Source: Pseudomonadota bacterium
Lineage (GTDB): Bacteria; Pseudomonadota; Gammaproteobacteria; Burkholderiales; Thiobacillaceae
Reading direction: 5' to 3'
Assembly: GCA_030653935.1 (NCBI GenBank)
Contig: JAURYL010000024.1
Coordinates: forward strand, 1-33,354
DNA length: 33,354 bases
In this document: positions 1 through 8,328 of the stretch, piece by piece
How positions within the stretch are numbered: position 1 is the first letter of the stretch
How the letters are laid out: the number at the start of each line of letters is the position of its first letter
The notes under the pieces: generated by a model
Database searches by the model: none
The model's input: the letters and a program-made list of their open reading frames with translations, nothing else
What the model was told of the DNA's origin: nothing
Position numbers and translations under genes: made by a program

Positions 1-151
1 CGGCTACAAAACCACCGCGACGGCCCATTTTTCACCGGATTCTTGCCCCATAGCTCGACTATGCGGCGGCGAATCCGGCAAAAACTGCGCTCGTCGGGGT
101 GACTTCTCGCTATCGACAACCAAAGTCCGACAGGCTGCTAGCCACTCGCCA
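1..151. other. Left-edge noncoding stretch with an imperfect hairpin
   Basis: No convincing gene lies here. A dyad spans 35-78: CCGGATTC (35-42) pairs with GAATCCGG (71-78), and CATAG (49-53) pairs with CTATG (59-63) around a 5-nt loop. The middle part does not pair well. Neither strand has a T-run directly after the hairpin, so it does not look like a standard Rho-independent terminator, although it lies just downstream of the minus-strand GGDEF-EAL gene and could mark its 3' end. It may be one of the palindromic intergenic repeats seen elsewhere in the window. Confidence 0.4.
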
Positions 152-3151
152 TCACGATCCGAGCCAGTTCCGGGCGAAGTCCTCGGCCGTTTGCGGGGCG
201 CCGAAATGGTCGCCCTGGGCCTCGTCACAGCCGAGCGCCTTGAGGGCCGAGGCCTGATCCGCGCTTTCCACGCCTTCGGCGATGGTGGTCAGTTCCAGGG
301 TGCGGCCCATGCCGATGATGGTGTTGACGATGGCGTGGTCATTGCGGTCCACCAGCATGTCGCGGACGAAGGAGATGTCGATCTTGATCTTGTCCACGGG
401 CAGACGCTTGAGATAGGCCAGCGACGAGTAGCCGGTGCCGAAATCATCGATGGCGAAGGCGAATCCGGCGGCTTGCAGGCGATTGACGTTGGCGAGCGCG
501 AGGTCGATGTTGTGCATGAAACCGCTTTCCGTCAGTTCCAGCTCGAACAGGGCGGGTTCGAGGCCGGCATCGCGGATGATGGCCTCGGCCTGCTCCGGGA
601 ATACCACGGACTCGATCTGCTGAACGGCGATATTGATCGCTAGCCGTCCGCGCAGCGGCGTTCCCGCCGCCCGCCAAGCCTTGAGCTGGCGACAGGCCTG
701 GCGCAGCACCCAGGCGCCCAGTTCGCACATCATGCCGCGCTCCTCGGCGATGGTGATGAACACGGCCGGACTGATCATGTCGTCACCGCGCCGCCAGCGC
801 ATCAGTGCCTCGGCGCCCAGCAAAACCCCGTCGCGCAGTGACACCTGGGGTTGGAAATGCAGCGATAGCGCGCCTTCTTCCGTGTCCGCCTGAGCGCGCA
901 AGGCGGCTTTCAGATCGCGCGCCAACGCCATCCGCTCGATCAGGCCCGCGCTCATTTCCGGGCTGTAGAAGCGGTAGCCGCCGCCCGCGGCCTTGGCGCG
1001 GTACATGGCGACGTCCGCGTGACGCATCAGCACTTCCGCCGTGTCGCCATCGGCCGGGCTGATCGCGATGCCGATGCTCACCCCGAGCGTGAAATGCTGC
1101 CCCTTCACTTCCAGCGGCGCGGACAGCGCGGCGAGCAGACGCTCCGCGATCGACACGACGGCAGCTTGATCGGCATCGGGAGCGAGCACGACGAACTCGT
1201 CGCCACCCACGCGGGCAATGGATTCACCCTGACGCAGCAAGGCCTGGAAACGCCGCGCCACTTCCACCAGGGCGGCATCACCCATGGAGTGGCCCTGGCT
1301 GTCGTTGATTTCCTTGAAGCGGTCCAGATCCAGCAACAGCAGACCAACCTTGCCCTGGCGCCGTTGCGCGGCGGCCAGCGCCAGTTGCAAACGGTCGAGC
1401 AACAGCACACGGTTGGGCAGGTCGGTCAGCACATCGTGAAAGGCGAGGTATTCGAGTTGTTGCTCCGCCTGTTTGCGCTCGGTGATGTCCTGCAGGCTGA
1501 ACTGCAACAGGGTGCGACCGGCATGGCGGAAAGCCATGAGCCGCACCTCGGCATCCCACTCCTCGCCATCGGCGCGACGATGCCGCCATTCGAACACGTG
1601 CGACCCCCGCACCAGCGCCACCTCGATATATTCACGCGCGGCGGTGGCGGTGTCGCGGCCGTCGTACTGCACGCTCGCCGACACCTCGGCGGGGGTCAGG
1701 CCCAGCACGGCCTCGCGGTTCGCGAGACGATAGATCCTCGCGGCGGCGGCGTTGCAATCGATGAAACGGCCACTCTCCGGGTCCAGTACCACCAAGGGAA
1801 TACCGGAATCCGCGAACAGCACCTTGTTGTATTCGTCGCTCTCGCGCAGGCTGGCTTTCGCCTGATGCAGGGCCTCGATCCGCGCGCGCAGATCGTCCGC
1901 CTGGGTGGAAAGCGTGGCCTGGTTCTCCCAGAGCAGGTCGCGCATGCCGTGCTGCGCCGCGGCCAGCCGGTCGATCTCGGCGATGCCGCTGCGCGACACG
2001 GGTGCCACCGAGAAATCGAGGCAGCCGATGCGTTCGCTGGCGGCGGCCAGCGCCTCCAGAGACTCGGCGATGCGACGCGCCTGGGCACGCGCGATCATGA
2101 TCGCCAAGCCGAGCAAGGCAAGCAGGGCGCCCGCCAGAACCACCAGCAAGGGGAGCCATTGCGGCGCGAAATCCGATGCCGGCGCCAAGGTGAGCACCTG
2201 GAGGCGTTGCTCGCCGAGCCGATAGGGCCGCATGCTGGCCAGCCAGGCCTCATTGTTGCCGCGGAAGCTCCATACCACGTCGCCCGCCCGCGTGAGCGCA
2301 GGCCGGGAAGCCAGCACCGCGTCGAGCACGGCGATGCCCGTTTTCTCCGCCGGCCGCAGGATATGCCGCATCCACTCGATCTGCCGCATGCCCTTGGGCA
2401 TCGCGGGCAGGGCGAGCAGACGTCCATCTTCGGTCAATACCAGCGCCAGGCCACGCTGGCCGACCCGCGCGTCCATGGTTGCGCGCGAGAGATCGCGCAG
2501 CTTGAGGTCGACGCCCACCACGAAATCGCGGCCATCGTTGAGGCGCAGGCGGGTCGAGGCGGTAATCCCCGGCTCGCCGGTGGTGAAGAATAGGTAGGGC
2601 GAGGTCCAGACCCGCTCGCCGATGGGCGCCGCCGCGGCCGCCTTGAACCAGGGCCGCGTCCGCGCATCGTAATCGAGGCGCGCCCACTGGCGTATCTCCC
2701 GGCCATCGGCGCCACGGTCGATCAACAGATGCCGATCATCCCAGCGCGCGCGGTCGGTCATCCGGTTGCGCCAGGAGCCATCGATCTGTTGCAGCAGCAG
2801 CCAGGCCTGGCCGTCGGAAGTGCCGGCGACGATGGACGTGGCCTGCGGAATCGCGCGCAATACCGGCTGGAACAGGTGATTGAAGGCCGCCGACGATTCC
2901 AGGTCGGGCACCTCGCCGGCGATCCAGCCGCCAGCCATGGTGAGCATGGCGTCGGCGGGTTTGAACAAGGCGTCGAGACTCGCCTCGACCCGCGTCGCCG
3001 CCGCGCGGAACTGGCTTTCCGCGATCCGTTCGGTCACGGGGGTCAACCCAAGAATGACCAGCCCGGCCCCCACCATGAAGGCCGTGCCAACGACCAGACC
3101 GGCCATCCGGGTCAGCAGAACGCGGCGCAGAGAGGAGGAATTGGGGGGCAT
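152..3151 (-). CDS. Membrane-bound dCache-PAS-GGDEF-EAL cyclic-di-GMP signalling protein
   Basis: A 999-residue sensor that makes and/or degrades cyclic-di-GMP. A membrane helix at about 14-38 is followed by a periplasmic sensor domain at about 40-330, which includes a DYDARTRPWF stretch typical of dCache domains. A second helix lies at about 333-355, then a HAMP-like/coiled linker and a PAS domain at about 438-560. The GGDEF domain (about 570-735) has an intact GGDEF motif at 649-653, but its inhibitory I-site reads RQGE instead of RxxD. The EAL domain follows from about 755: EALMRW, ELTESGF, the DDFGTGYSS loop and AEGVES are all present, so phosphodiesterase activity looks possible. It stands alone, divergent from the cytochrome-like gene at 3391. 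The start is the ATG at 3149-3151; no strong Shine-Dalgarno is visible. The ligand and the net activity cannot be read from sequence. Confidence 0.93.
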   Translation of the reverse strand: MPPNSSSLRRVLLTRMAGLVVGTAFMVGAGLVILGLTPVTERIAESQFRAAATRVEASLDALFKPADAMLTMAGGWIAGEVPDLESSAAFNHLFQPVLRAIPQATSIVAGTSDGQAWLLLQQIDGSWRNRMTDRARWDDRHLLIDRGADGREIRQWARLDYDARTRPWFKAAAAAPIGERVWTSPYLFFTTGEPGITASTRLRLNDGRDFVVGVDLKLRDLSRATMDARVGQRGLALVLTEDGRLLALPAMPKGMRQIEWMRHILRPAEKTGIAVLDAVLASRPALTRAGDVVWSFRGNNEAWLASMRPYRLGEQRLQVLTLAPASDFAPQWLPLLVVLAGALLALLGLAIMIARAQARRIAESLEALAAASERIGCLDFSVAPVSRSGIAEIDRLAAAQHGMRDLLWENQATLSTQADDLRARIEALHQAKASLRESDEYNKVLFADSGIPLVVLDPESGRFIDCNAAAARIYRLANREAVLGLTPAEVSASVQYDGRDTATAAREYIEVALVRGSHVFEWRHRRADGEEWDAEVRLMAFRHAGRTLLQFSLQDITERKQAEQQLEYLAFHDVLTDLPNRVLLLDRLQLALAAAQRRQGKVGLLLLDLDRFKEINDSQGHSMGDAALVEVARRFQALLRQGESIARVGGDEFVVLAPDADQAAVVSIAERLLAALSAPLEVKGQHFTLGVSIGIAISPADGDTAEVLMRHADVAMYRAKAAGGGYRFYSPEMSAGLIERMALARDLKAALRAQADTEEGALSLHFQPQVSLRDGVLLGAEALMRWRRGDDMISPAVFITIAEERGMMCELGAWVLRQACRQLKAWRAAGTPLRGRLAINIAVQQIESVVFPEQAEAIIRDAGLEPALFELELTESGFMHNIDLALANVNRLQAAGFAFAIDDFGTGYSSLAYLKRLPVDKIKIDISFVRDMLVDRNDHAIVNTIIGMGRTLELTTIAEGVESADQASALKALGCDEAQGDHFGAPQTAEDFARNWLGS

Positions 3152-3333
3152 TTAGCGGCGATTGGTGGCGGTTGGGTTTCCGGAGAAAAACGCGCACTAA
3201 CCATGCGAATAGCGGCGCGATGTCGGCGGCGGCTGGCGACAAAGCATAACAAGCGCGGATGGATAAATCACAAACCGGTGCCGAAGTACCACCTCCGGCC
3301 TGGGGATCAGAACAACATCAGACCTTCTCCAAT

Positions 3334-3347
3334 TACCAATATTGGTA
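3334..3347. promoter_or_regulatory. Perfect 14-bp palindrome, candidate operator
   Basis: TACCAATATTGGTA is a perfect palindrome ending 43 bp before the ATG at 3391. It lies in the 239-bp region between the divergent GGDEF-EAL gene and the cytochrome-like gene. The local sequence is AT-rich compared with its surroundings. Size and position fit a dimeric regulator site overlapping a promoter, but no regulator can be named. The rest of 3152-3390 shows nothing I can identify. Confidence 0.4.
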
Positions 3348-3390
3348 GTAGTCTCTGGTGCTCATTCAACAGACACCCTGGGGAGATTCC

Positions 3391-3840
3391 ATGTCACAAC
3401 GCGTTATCGCCATCGCCTTGTTCTGTTTCTCCACAAGTGCATTGGCGCTGTCACCGACCGCCCAAGACAATCGCATCGCCATCGTGATTACGCCGAATGA
3501 GCGCAATCAACTGCTCTATGAGATGCGTGAATCCCTGCATACGCTGTTCAACATGCACAATGCCCTGGCGAAACAAGACATGAAGGCGGTCGCCGTCGCG
3601 ACACGGCCGATGGCCGGGTTGCTCGAAAGGCTCCCCGAAAATGTCAAGTCCCAATTTCCCGCCGAGTTCACCCAGATGGCGATCGGCATGCAGGAAGCCT
3701 TGCAAGTCATCGCGCGCGACGCGGAAACCAAGGGTGACATGAGCCTGACACATAGCCAGATGGCCGAGGTGATGACGTATTGCTCGGGTTGCCACGACAC
3801 CTACCGAGTCGAGGTCAAACCGCCGAAAACCCGGCGCTGA
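3391..3840 (+). CDS. Exported class II (c'-like) cytochrome c-type protein
   Basis: A 149-residue protein starting at ATG 3391, preceded by GGGGAGA as Shine-Dalgarno. Residues 1 to about 20 form a signal peptide (short basic start, hydrophobic core, ALA cleavage region), so it should reach the periplasm. The body is predicted helical, and a single CSGCH haem-binding motif lies at residues 131-135, close to the C terminus. A C-terminal CxxCH on a helical protein of this size is the arrangement of class II cytochromes (c', c556), where haem is bound covalently by the two Cys and His is the fifth ligand. Its electron partner is unknown, and no oxidase or sensor gene is adjacent. Cytochrome c556-like and c'-like assignments cannot be separated by eye. 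Confidence 0.75.
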   Translation: MSQRVIAIALFCFSTSALALSPTAQDNRIAIVITPNERNQLLYEMRESLHTLFNMHNALAKQDMKAVAVATRPMAGLLERLPENVKSQFPAEFTQMAIGMQEALQVIARDAETKGDMSLTHSQMAEVMTYCSGCHDTYRVEVKPPKTRR

Positions 3841-3926
3841 TCAGTGCGGACAAGGGACCAGCGAGGGCGCGTGAGGATTCATGAAATATCCGGCTCTGTG
3901 TGAATCGTAGTGGGTAACGCGTAGCT

Positions 3927-4003
3927 GTAGGGGCGGGTTTTAAACCCGCCCCTACTCGCGATGCAACGGTGGCTATCGCGGGCAAGCCCGCTCCCACGCC
4001 ACC
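3927..4003. repeat. Pair of intergenic palindromic (REP-like) repeats
   Basis: Two dyads lie between the convergent cytochrome-like gene and smc. The first, 3927-3955, is a perfect 29-bp palindrome: 14-nt arms GTAGGGGCGGGTTT and its complement around one T. The second is nested: GGTGGC (3968-3973) pairs with GCCACC (3998-4003), enclosing GCGGGC (3978-3983)-AA-GCCCGC (3986-3991). Similar elements are common between genes in GC-rich proteobacteria. They could stabilise the 3' ends of both transcripts; no T-run supports a classical terminator. The rest of 3841-4090 shows no gene. Confidence 0.75.
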
Positions 4004-4090
4004 ATCGCCGGCATGTGGGTGGTCGGTGTGACCTGCCCGCCAGGCTGGCTCGATGACCCACTGCATTTCATACAGAGCCAAATATCCGGG

Positions 4091-7000
4091 CTACACCGCC
4101 ATCCTGACCGCATCCTCCACATCGACCGCCACCGGCCGCGACACGCCCGGCTCCGGCATGGTGACGCCGATCAGGTTGTGCGCCATTTCCATGGTGATGC
4201 GGTTGTGGGTAATGAACAGGAACTGGGTTTCCGCCGACATCTTGCTGACCAGAGCGCAGTAGCGCTCGGTGTTGCTGTCGTCGAGCGGCGCATCGACCTC
4301 GTCGAGTAGACAGAACGGCGCCGGATTGAGGCGGAAAAAAGCGAACACCAGCGACAAGGCGGTCAGCGCCTTTTCGCCGCCGGAGAGAAGATGGATGGAA
4401 CTGTTCTTCTTGCCTGGCGGTTGCGCCAGCACGGTGAGGCCGGCGTCGAGGATTTCATCGCCGGTGAGGGTGAGCTGCGCTTCACCGCCACCGAATAGTT
4501 CGGTAAACAGCACCTTGAATTCGCGGCTGACCTTGTCGTAGGTCTCCTTCAGGCGAATGCGGGTTTCCGCGTCGATGCGGCGGATCGCCTCCTCCAGCGT
4601 GTTGGCGGCGGTTTCCAGGTCTTCCGCCTGGGCGTCGAGGTACTGCTTTCTCTCCCGCGCGGCGGTGAGTTCGTCCAGCGCCGCCATGTTGACCGGACCG
4701 AGTCCGCTGATCTCGGCCTCCAGGCGGCCGAGTTCGGATTTCAGCCAGGCTTCGCTTTTCGCCGCGATGGCGGCCGTCTGGGCGGCGACTTCCAGTTCCG
4801 CCTCGTCGACACCTTCCAGTTCCTCGCCAAAGCGGGCCTCACCCAGTCGCGCTTCCTGAAGTTTCAGTTCCAGCGAGATCTCGCGCTCCCTCAAGGGCTC
4901 AAGCGCGCGTTCGCAAGCGATCCGCGCGCTGTCGAACTCGCGCAGGGCGCCGTTGGCACCCTCCAGGGCTTCGCGCGCGGCGGTGAGCGTGATTTCGGCG
5001 GTCTGTCGCTTTGCGAGGGCGGTATCCAGGGCCGCCAGGGCCGGTGATTCCTGGGCCTGATCGAGTTCGGCCTGGAGGCGCGCACAGGCCTGGGCCAGAT
5101 CTTGCAAGCCATGCGCGGCGCGCTGTTTGCGCTCATCCAGGTCTTTCAGCCTGGCGGTGAGCGAGCGCGCCAGGAAAGCCGCCTCCTGCGCTTCGCGCTC
5201 GGCTTGGCGCAGGCTTTCGCGGACACCGTGCAACTTTTGTTCAGCGGCCTGGCGCGCGGCGCGCGCCACATCGAGACGTTCCCGCGCCTCGTCGTGTTGC
5301 AGGCTGGCCTCACGCTGGCGTTCGCTGGCGTCGTTCCAGGCCTCCTCGTCCACGCCCAGTTGCGCGTAGACCTCGTTCAATTCCAGTTCGATGCCGGCGC
5401 GCCGCTCCGCCACCCGCCGCGCGGCTTCCTGAACCCGGACCAGATTGACCTGAAGCTCGTGTACCTGGTTCTGCGCCTGCGCCACCTGCGCTTGCAGGGC
5501 TTCCCCCTGGCGCCGCGCGGTCTGTTGCGTGGACTCGGCCGCGACGACTTCCTCGGCCACCGCCTCGACCGAGGCCAGCGCCAGTTCCAGCGTTTCTTCC
5601 AGCCGCTCGATTTCCCGCGCGCGCGCGATCAGGCCCTGATGCGCTTTCTCCGGCGCGTTGAAAATCAGGCTGTCGCGGCTGACCCGGTGACCTTCGCGGG
5701 TGGCGATGAAGCCGCCCGGCGGCAGACTGGCGCGTTGCGCGATGGCGTGTTGCAGGGTGTCAGTGGCCCAGGCCAGGGCCAGGCGGTCGGCGAGAAAACG
5801 GGCGATCAGCGGGTCGTCCGTGTGGATGAGGTCGGCGAGTGGGTTCATATCCCCCTCTCCCGAAGCGCCGGCTTCCAGCCGGCTGTTTTCGCGAGACGCC
5901 GGCAAGGATGGCGGCGCTACAAAGGGCAGCAACAGCTCGAAGCGCGCTTCCGGCGGCTGTTCCGCCCAAGACGCCTCGGCTTCCACCGCCAGCGCCGCCA
6001 TCGCATCACCCAGCGCCGCTTCCACCGCTGTTTCCCAGCCCGCCTCCACCCGGATCCGCTGCCACAGACGCGGCACCGAATCCAGGCCCAGGCGTTTTAA
6101 CCAGATGGCACCGCCACTTTCCGCCTGATGCGTGCTGTGTTGCAGTTTCTTCAGGGCGCCGGCTTCCGCTTCCAGACGGTGCAATTCACGGTTGGCGGCT
6201 TCCTGGGCCTGGCGCGCCTGGCGCAATCGCGCCTCCTGTTGCGGCCATTCCGCGCGCGCGGTTTCCAGATATTCGCGCAGGCGTTCCACCCGTTCCTGCT
6301 CGGTTTCCAGGTCCATCTGCCGGCGTTCGACCTCGGCTGCGTCGTTTTCCGCCAGTTGCTCCTGTTCCCGCATCAAGCGCAGTTCGCGCGCCTTCAACTG
6401 GTTGATGGCGCGTTCCGCGTGGGCGGCGTTGGCTTCTTCCACTTGCGCGGCCTGCTCCAATTGCGCCATGTCCCGTTGCACCTCGGCGACGGCGGCCTGC
6501 GACGCACGCCAGGCTGCGTCGACTTCCGGCAGGTTGTCGCTGGCCTGGGCGGCGCGCTCGGAGAGGATTTCCGCTTGCTCCTCGGCCTGTTCCAGTTCGG
6601 CGCGGCGGAGTTCGCTCTCTTCCGCCGCGGCCTCCCGCTCGGCCACGGTGGCGGCCTGGCGATCATCCGCCTGTTGGATTTCCCGGGCCAGGCGCTCACG
6701 GGTACCGTGCAGGTGGCGCAACTCCTGTTCCACCCGCGCCACTTCGCCGCTTTCCGCGTAGAAATGCGCCTGCGCCTGGTTGAGCGCCTCGGTGGCGTTG
6801 AACTGATCCAGGCGTTGTTGTTCCAGCGTGGCCTCCAGCCGGCGCAATTCCGCGGTCTTGGCTTCGATCTCGTTGCGCGCGGCTTCCATCTGCCGCGTCA
6901 GTTCCGCCTGGCGCGCCTGCGCCTCGCGTTTTCGGGTGAGGGATAGAAATCGGGTCTTCAGCGTGCGCTCGGTATCCAGCCCGAAAAAACGCCGCGCGAC

Positions 7001-7639
7001 CTCGGCCTGCACCCCCAGCTTTTCCAGTTGCCGCCCGAGCTCCTCGCGAATGTCGGAGACGCGGTCCAGGTTTTCACGGGTGTCGCGCAAGCGATATTCG
7101 GTTTCTTTGCGCCTTTCCTTGTACTTGGAAACCCCCGCCGCTTCTTCCAGAAAACCGCGCAACTCCTCCGGCTTGGCCTCGATGATGCGCGAAATCATGC
7201 CCTGCTCGATGATCGCGTAGGCGTCGCCGCCGAGGCCGGTGCCGAGGAACAGGTCGGCCATGTCGCGCTTGCGGACCTGGACGTTGTTGACCCAGTAGCT
7301 GGAATCACCACTGCGGGTCAGCATCCGCTTGACCGCGATTTCCGCATATTGCGACCACTGCCCGGCAGCTTTGCCGGCGCTGTTGTCGAACAGGAGTTCA
7401 ACCGACGCCCGCGAGGCCGGCTTGCGCCCGGAAGAACCGTTGAAGATCACGTCCTGCATGCTGGCGCCGCGCAACTCGCGCGCCTTCGACTCGCCCAGCA
7501 CCCAGCGCACCGCGTCGATCACGTTCGACTTGCCGCAGCCGTTGGGCCCGACGATGCCGGTCAACTGCGCGCCGGCGGGGAGCGTCACCGGATCGACAAA
7601 CGATTTGAAGCCGGCGATGTGGATGTGTTTGAGGCGCAA
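4091..7639 (-). CDS. smc: Chromosome segregation protein SMC
   Basis: An 1182-residue SMC ATPase, normal length for the family; it forms the DNA-entrapping core of the bacterial condensin and compacts and segregates the chromosome. The Walker A motif GPNGCGKSN is at 31-39. Two very long coiled coils rich in Glu, Ala, Arg and Gln flank a hinge at about 510-660. The C-terminal head carries the LSGGEK signature and Walker B CLLDEVDAPLDD. The start is a TTG at 7637-7639 giving MRLKHIHIAGFKSF, the usual SMC N terminus; no Shine-Dalgarno precedes it. It lies 5 nt after the hepT stop, suggesting translational coupling. Residues 574-593 in the hinge are encoded by a palindromic repeat (see 5862-5920). 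The frequent betaproteobacterial partners zipA and ligA do not follow it here. Confidence 0.97.
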   Translation of the reverse strand: MRLKHIHIAGFKSFVDPVTLPAGAQLTGIVGPNGCGKSNVIDAVRWVLGESKARELRGASMQDVIFNGSSGRKPASRASVELLFDNSAGKAAGQWSQYAEIAVKRMLTRSGDSSYWVNNVQVRKRDMADLFLGTGLGGDAYAIIEQGMISRIIEAKPEELRGFLEEAAGVSKYKERRKETEYRLRDTRENLDRVSDIREELGRQLEKLGVQAEVARRFFGLDTERTLKTRFLSLTRKREAQARQAELTRQMEAARNEIEAKTAELRRLEATLEQQRLDQFNATEALNQAQAHFYAESGEVARVEQELRHLHGTRERLAREIQQADDRQAATVAEREAAAEESELRRAELEQAEEQAEILSERAAQASDNLPEVDAAWRASQAAVAEVQRDMAQLEQAAQVEEANAAHAERAINQLKARELRLMREQEQLAENDAAEVERRQMDLETEQERVERLREYLETARAEWPQQEARLRQARQAQEAANRELHRLEAEAGALKKLQHSTHQAESGGAIWLKRLGLDSVPRLWQRIRVEAGWETAVEAALGDAMAALAVEAEASWAEQPPEARFELLLPFVAPPSLPASRENSRLEAGASGEGDMNPLADLIHTDDPLIARFLADRLALAWATDTLQHAIAQRASLPPGGFIATREGHRVSRDSLIFNAPEKAHQGLIARAREIERLEETLELALASVEAVAEEVVAAESTQQTARRQGEALQAQVAQAQNQVHELQVNLVRVQEAARRVAERRAGIELELNEVYAQLGVDEEAWNDASERQREASLQHDEARERLDVARAARQAAEQKLHGVRESLRQAEREAQEAAFLARSLTARLKDLDERKQRAAHGLQDLAQACARLQAELDQAQESPALAALDTALAKRQTAEITLTAAREALEGANGALREFDSARIACERALEPLREREISLELKLQEARLGEARFGEELEGVDEAELEVAAQTAAIAAKSEAWLKSELGRLEAEISGLGPVNMAALDELTAARERKQYLDAQAEDLETAANTLEEAIRRIDAETRIRLKETYDKVSREFKVLFTELFGGGEAQLTLTGDEILDAGLTVLAQPPGKKNSSIHLLSGGEKALTALSLVFAFFRLNPAPFCLLDEVDAPLDDSNTERYCALVSKMSAETQFLFITHNRITMEMAHNLIGVTMPEPGVSRPVAVDVEDAVRMAV
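5862..5920 (-). repeat. Palindromic REP-like element inside the smc hinge coding region
   Basis: A 59-bp element with near-matching ends (GTAGCGCCG in the smc sense, GAAGCGCCG from the other end). It contains two hairpins: GCCGGC-TTCCA-GCCGGC at 5867-5883, and an imperfect one at 5897-5916 with loop AGGA and one G-G mismatch. It is read in frame as smc residues 574-593, a stretch rich in Pro, Ser, Ala and Gly, unlike the surrounding hinge. The tail GGCGCTAC recurs at 8819-8825 and, as TGCGCTAC, at the 19664-19743 repeat, which supports reading it as a mobile intergenic repeat that landed in a gene. Confidence 0.75.
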
Positions 7640-7644
7640 AAGTA

Positions 7645-7992
7645 TCAGTCAGCCGGGTGCTGTTCGACCAACCGCGCGAGTTGTGTAATCAAGGCCGGCA
7701 CCTCATTCGCCACGATATCCCAAAGAATTCTGTCGCTGATGGCGAAATAGCCATGCACCAGGGCATTGCGCGTGGCCACGATTTCAGTCCAGGGAATAGC
7801 CGGCCAGCCGGCCCGAATGTCCATCGGGATATGTGCGGCGGCTTCCCCCAGCAACACGATGTTGAACAACAAGGCATCGCGATCCTTGGGGGCTCGCGCC
7901 AGGGCATCAAAATCCAACCCTTCGGCATATACCGTGATCCTGTGGCAGAAATCCAGCATGTCGGCGGCAAACAAAGGCCAATCACGCGACAT
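7645..7992 (-). CDS. hepT: HepT-like HEPN toxin (DUF86) of an MNT-HEPN module
   Basis: A 115-residue all-helical protein of the HepT/DUF86 family. The HEPN RNase motif RX4HXY is intact: R75, H80 and Y82 in RNALVHGY. In characterised MntA-HepT pairs HepT is an RNase toxin, and the partner nucleotidyltransferase AMPylates the Tyr of this motif to neutralise it; Y82 is the expected target here. The gene starts inside the end of mntA (11-nt overlap), and its stop lies 5 nt before the smc start. Its GC content looks lower by eye than that of smc, which fits an acquired module. Confidence 0.88.
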   Translation of the reverse strand: MSRDWPLFAADMLDFCHRITVYAEGLDFDALARAPKDRDALLFNIVLLGEAAAHIPMDIRAGWPAIPWTEIVATRNALVHGYFAISDRILWDIVANEVPALITQLARLVEQHPAD

Positions 7993-8272
7993 TAATCGCC
8001 TCCCGCTCGATTCTCGACTTCAGGCGTGGCCGAACCGCGTCATCGCAGACCAGATCGACCGATGAACTAAACATGTCTTCGAGAAAAAACTTGAGCCCCA
8101 TGTAGCCACGGAAGGTCGGTTCGACAAAATCCACCAGCACATCCACATCGCTGTCCTCGCGCGCCTCGTCGCGTGCCGTCGAGCCGAACAGCGCCAAGTG
8201 CTTCACCCCGAAGCGGGAAATAATTTCCGCTTTGTGGGCTTGCAACAGAGTGATGGCTTGGTCACGACGCAT
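7982..8272 (-). CDS. mntA: MntA-like minimal nucleotidyltransferase antitoxin
   Basis: A 96-residue MNT-fold protein with the GSX10DXD active site at 30-44 (G30, S31, D42, D44), as needed for transfer of AMP from ATP. In known modules this enzyme AMPylates HepT and acts as the antitoxin. I place the start at the ATG 8270-8272 ([10 protein letters not shown]); an in-frame ATG at 8293 would add MLCRALS but overlaps the likely queF -10 box. No good Shine-Dalgarno is seen for either start. It is the first gene of mntA-hepT-smc and is divergent from queF. Confidence 0.87.
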   Translation of the reverse strand: MRRDQAITLLQAHKAEIISRFGVKHLALFGSTARDEAREDSDVDVLVDFVEPTFRGYMGLKFFLEDMFSSSVDLVCDDAVRPRLKSRIEREAINVA

Positions 8273-8292
8273 GGAGAGGGCTCGGCACAACA

Positions 8293-8298
8293 TATAAT
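8293..8298 (+). promoter_or_regulatory. Likely -10 box of queF
   Basis: A perfect TATAAT stands 31 nt before the queF ATG at 8329. No clear -35 hexamer is found at the usual spacing. The short divergent gap means the mntA promoter must overlap or lie inside the queF start region. Confidence 0.5.
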
Positions 8299-8328
8299 CG
8301 ACGCGCCATTTTATCCGTGTTCATCCCC

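Noticed and set aside
1019-2593. Long plus-strand open frame (524 codons) opposite the GGDEF-EAL gene
   Set aside because: Gly/His/Arg/Gln-rich composition with no family pattern; it is the antisense frame of a GC-rich gene with clear domains.
5102-6100. 332-codon plus-strand frame and others opposite smc
   Set aside because: Shadows of the SMC coiled-coil coding sequence.
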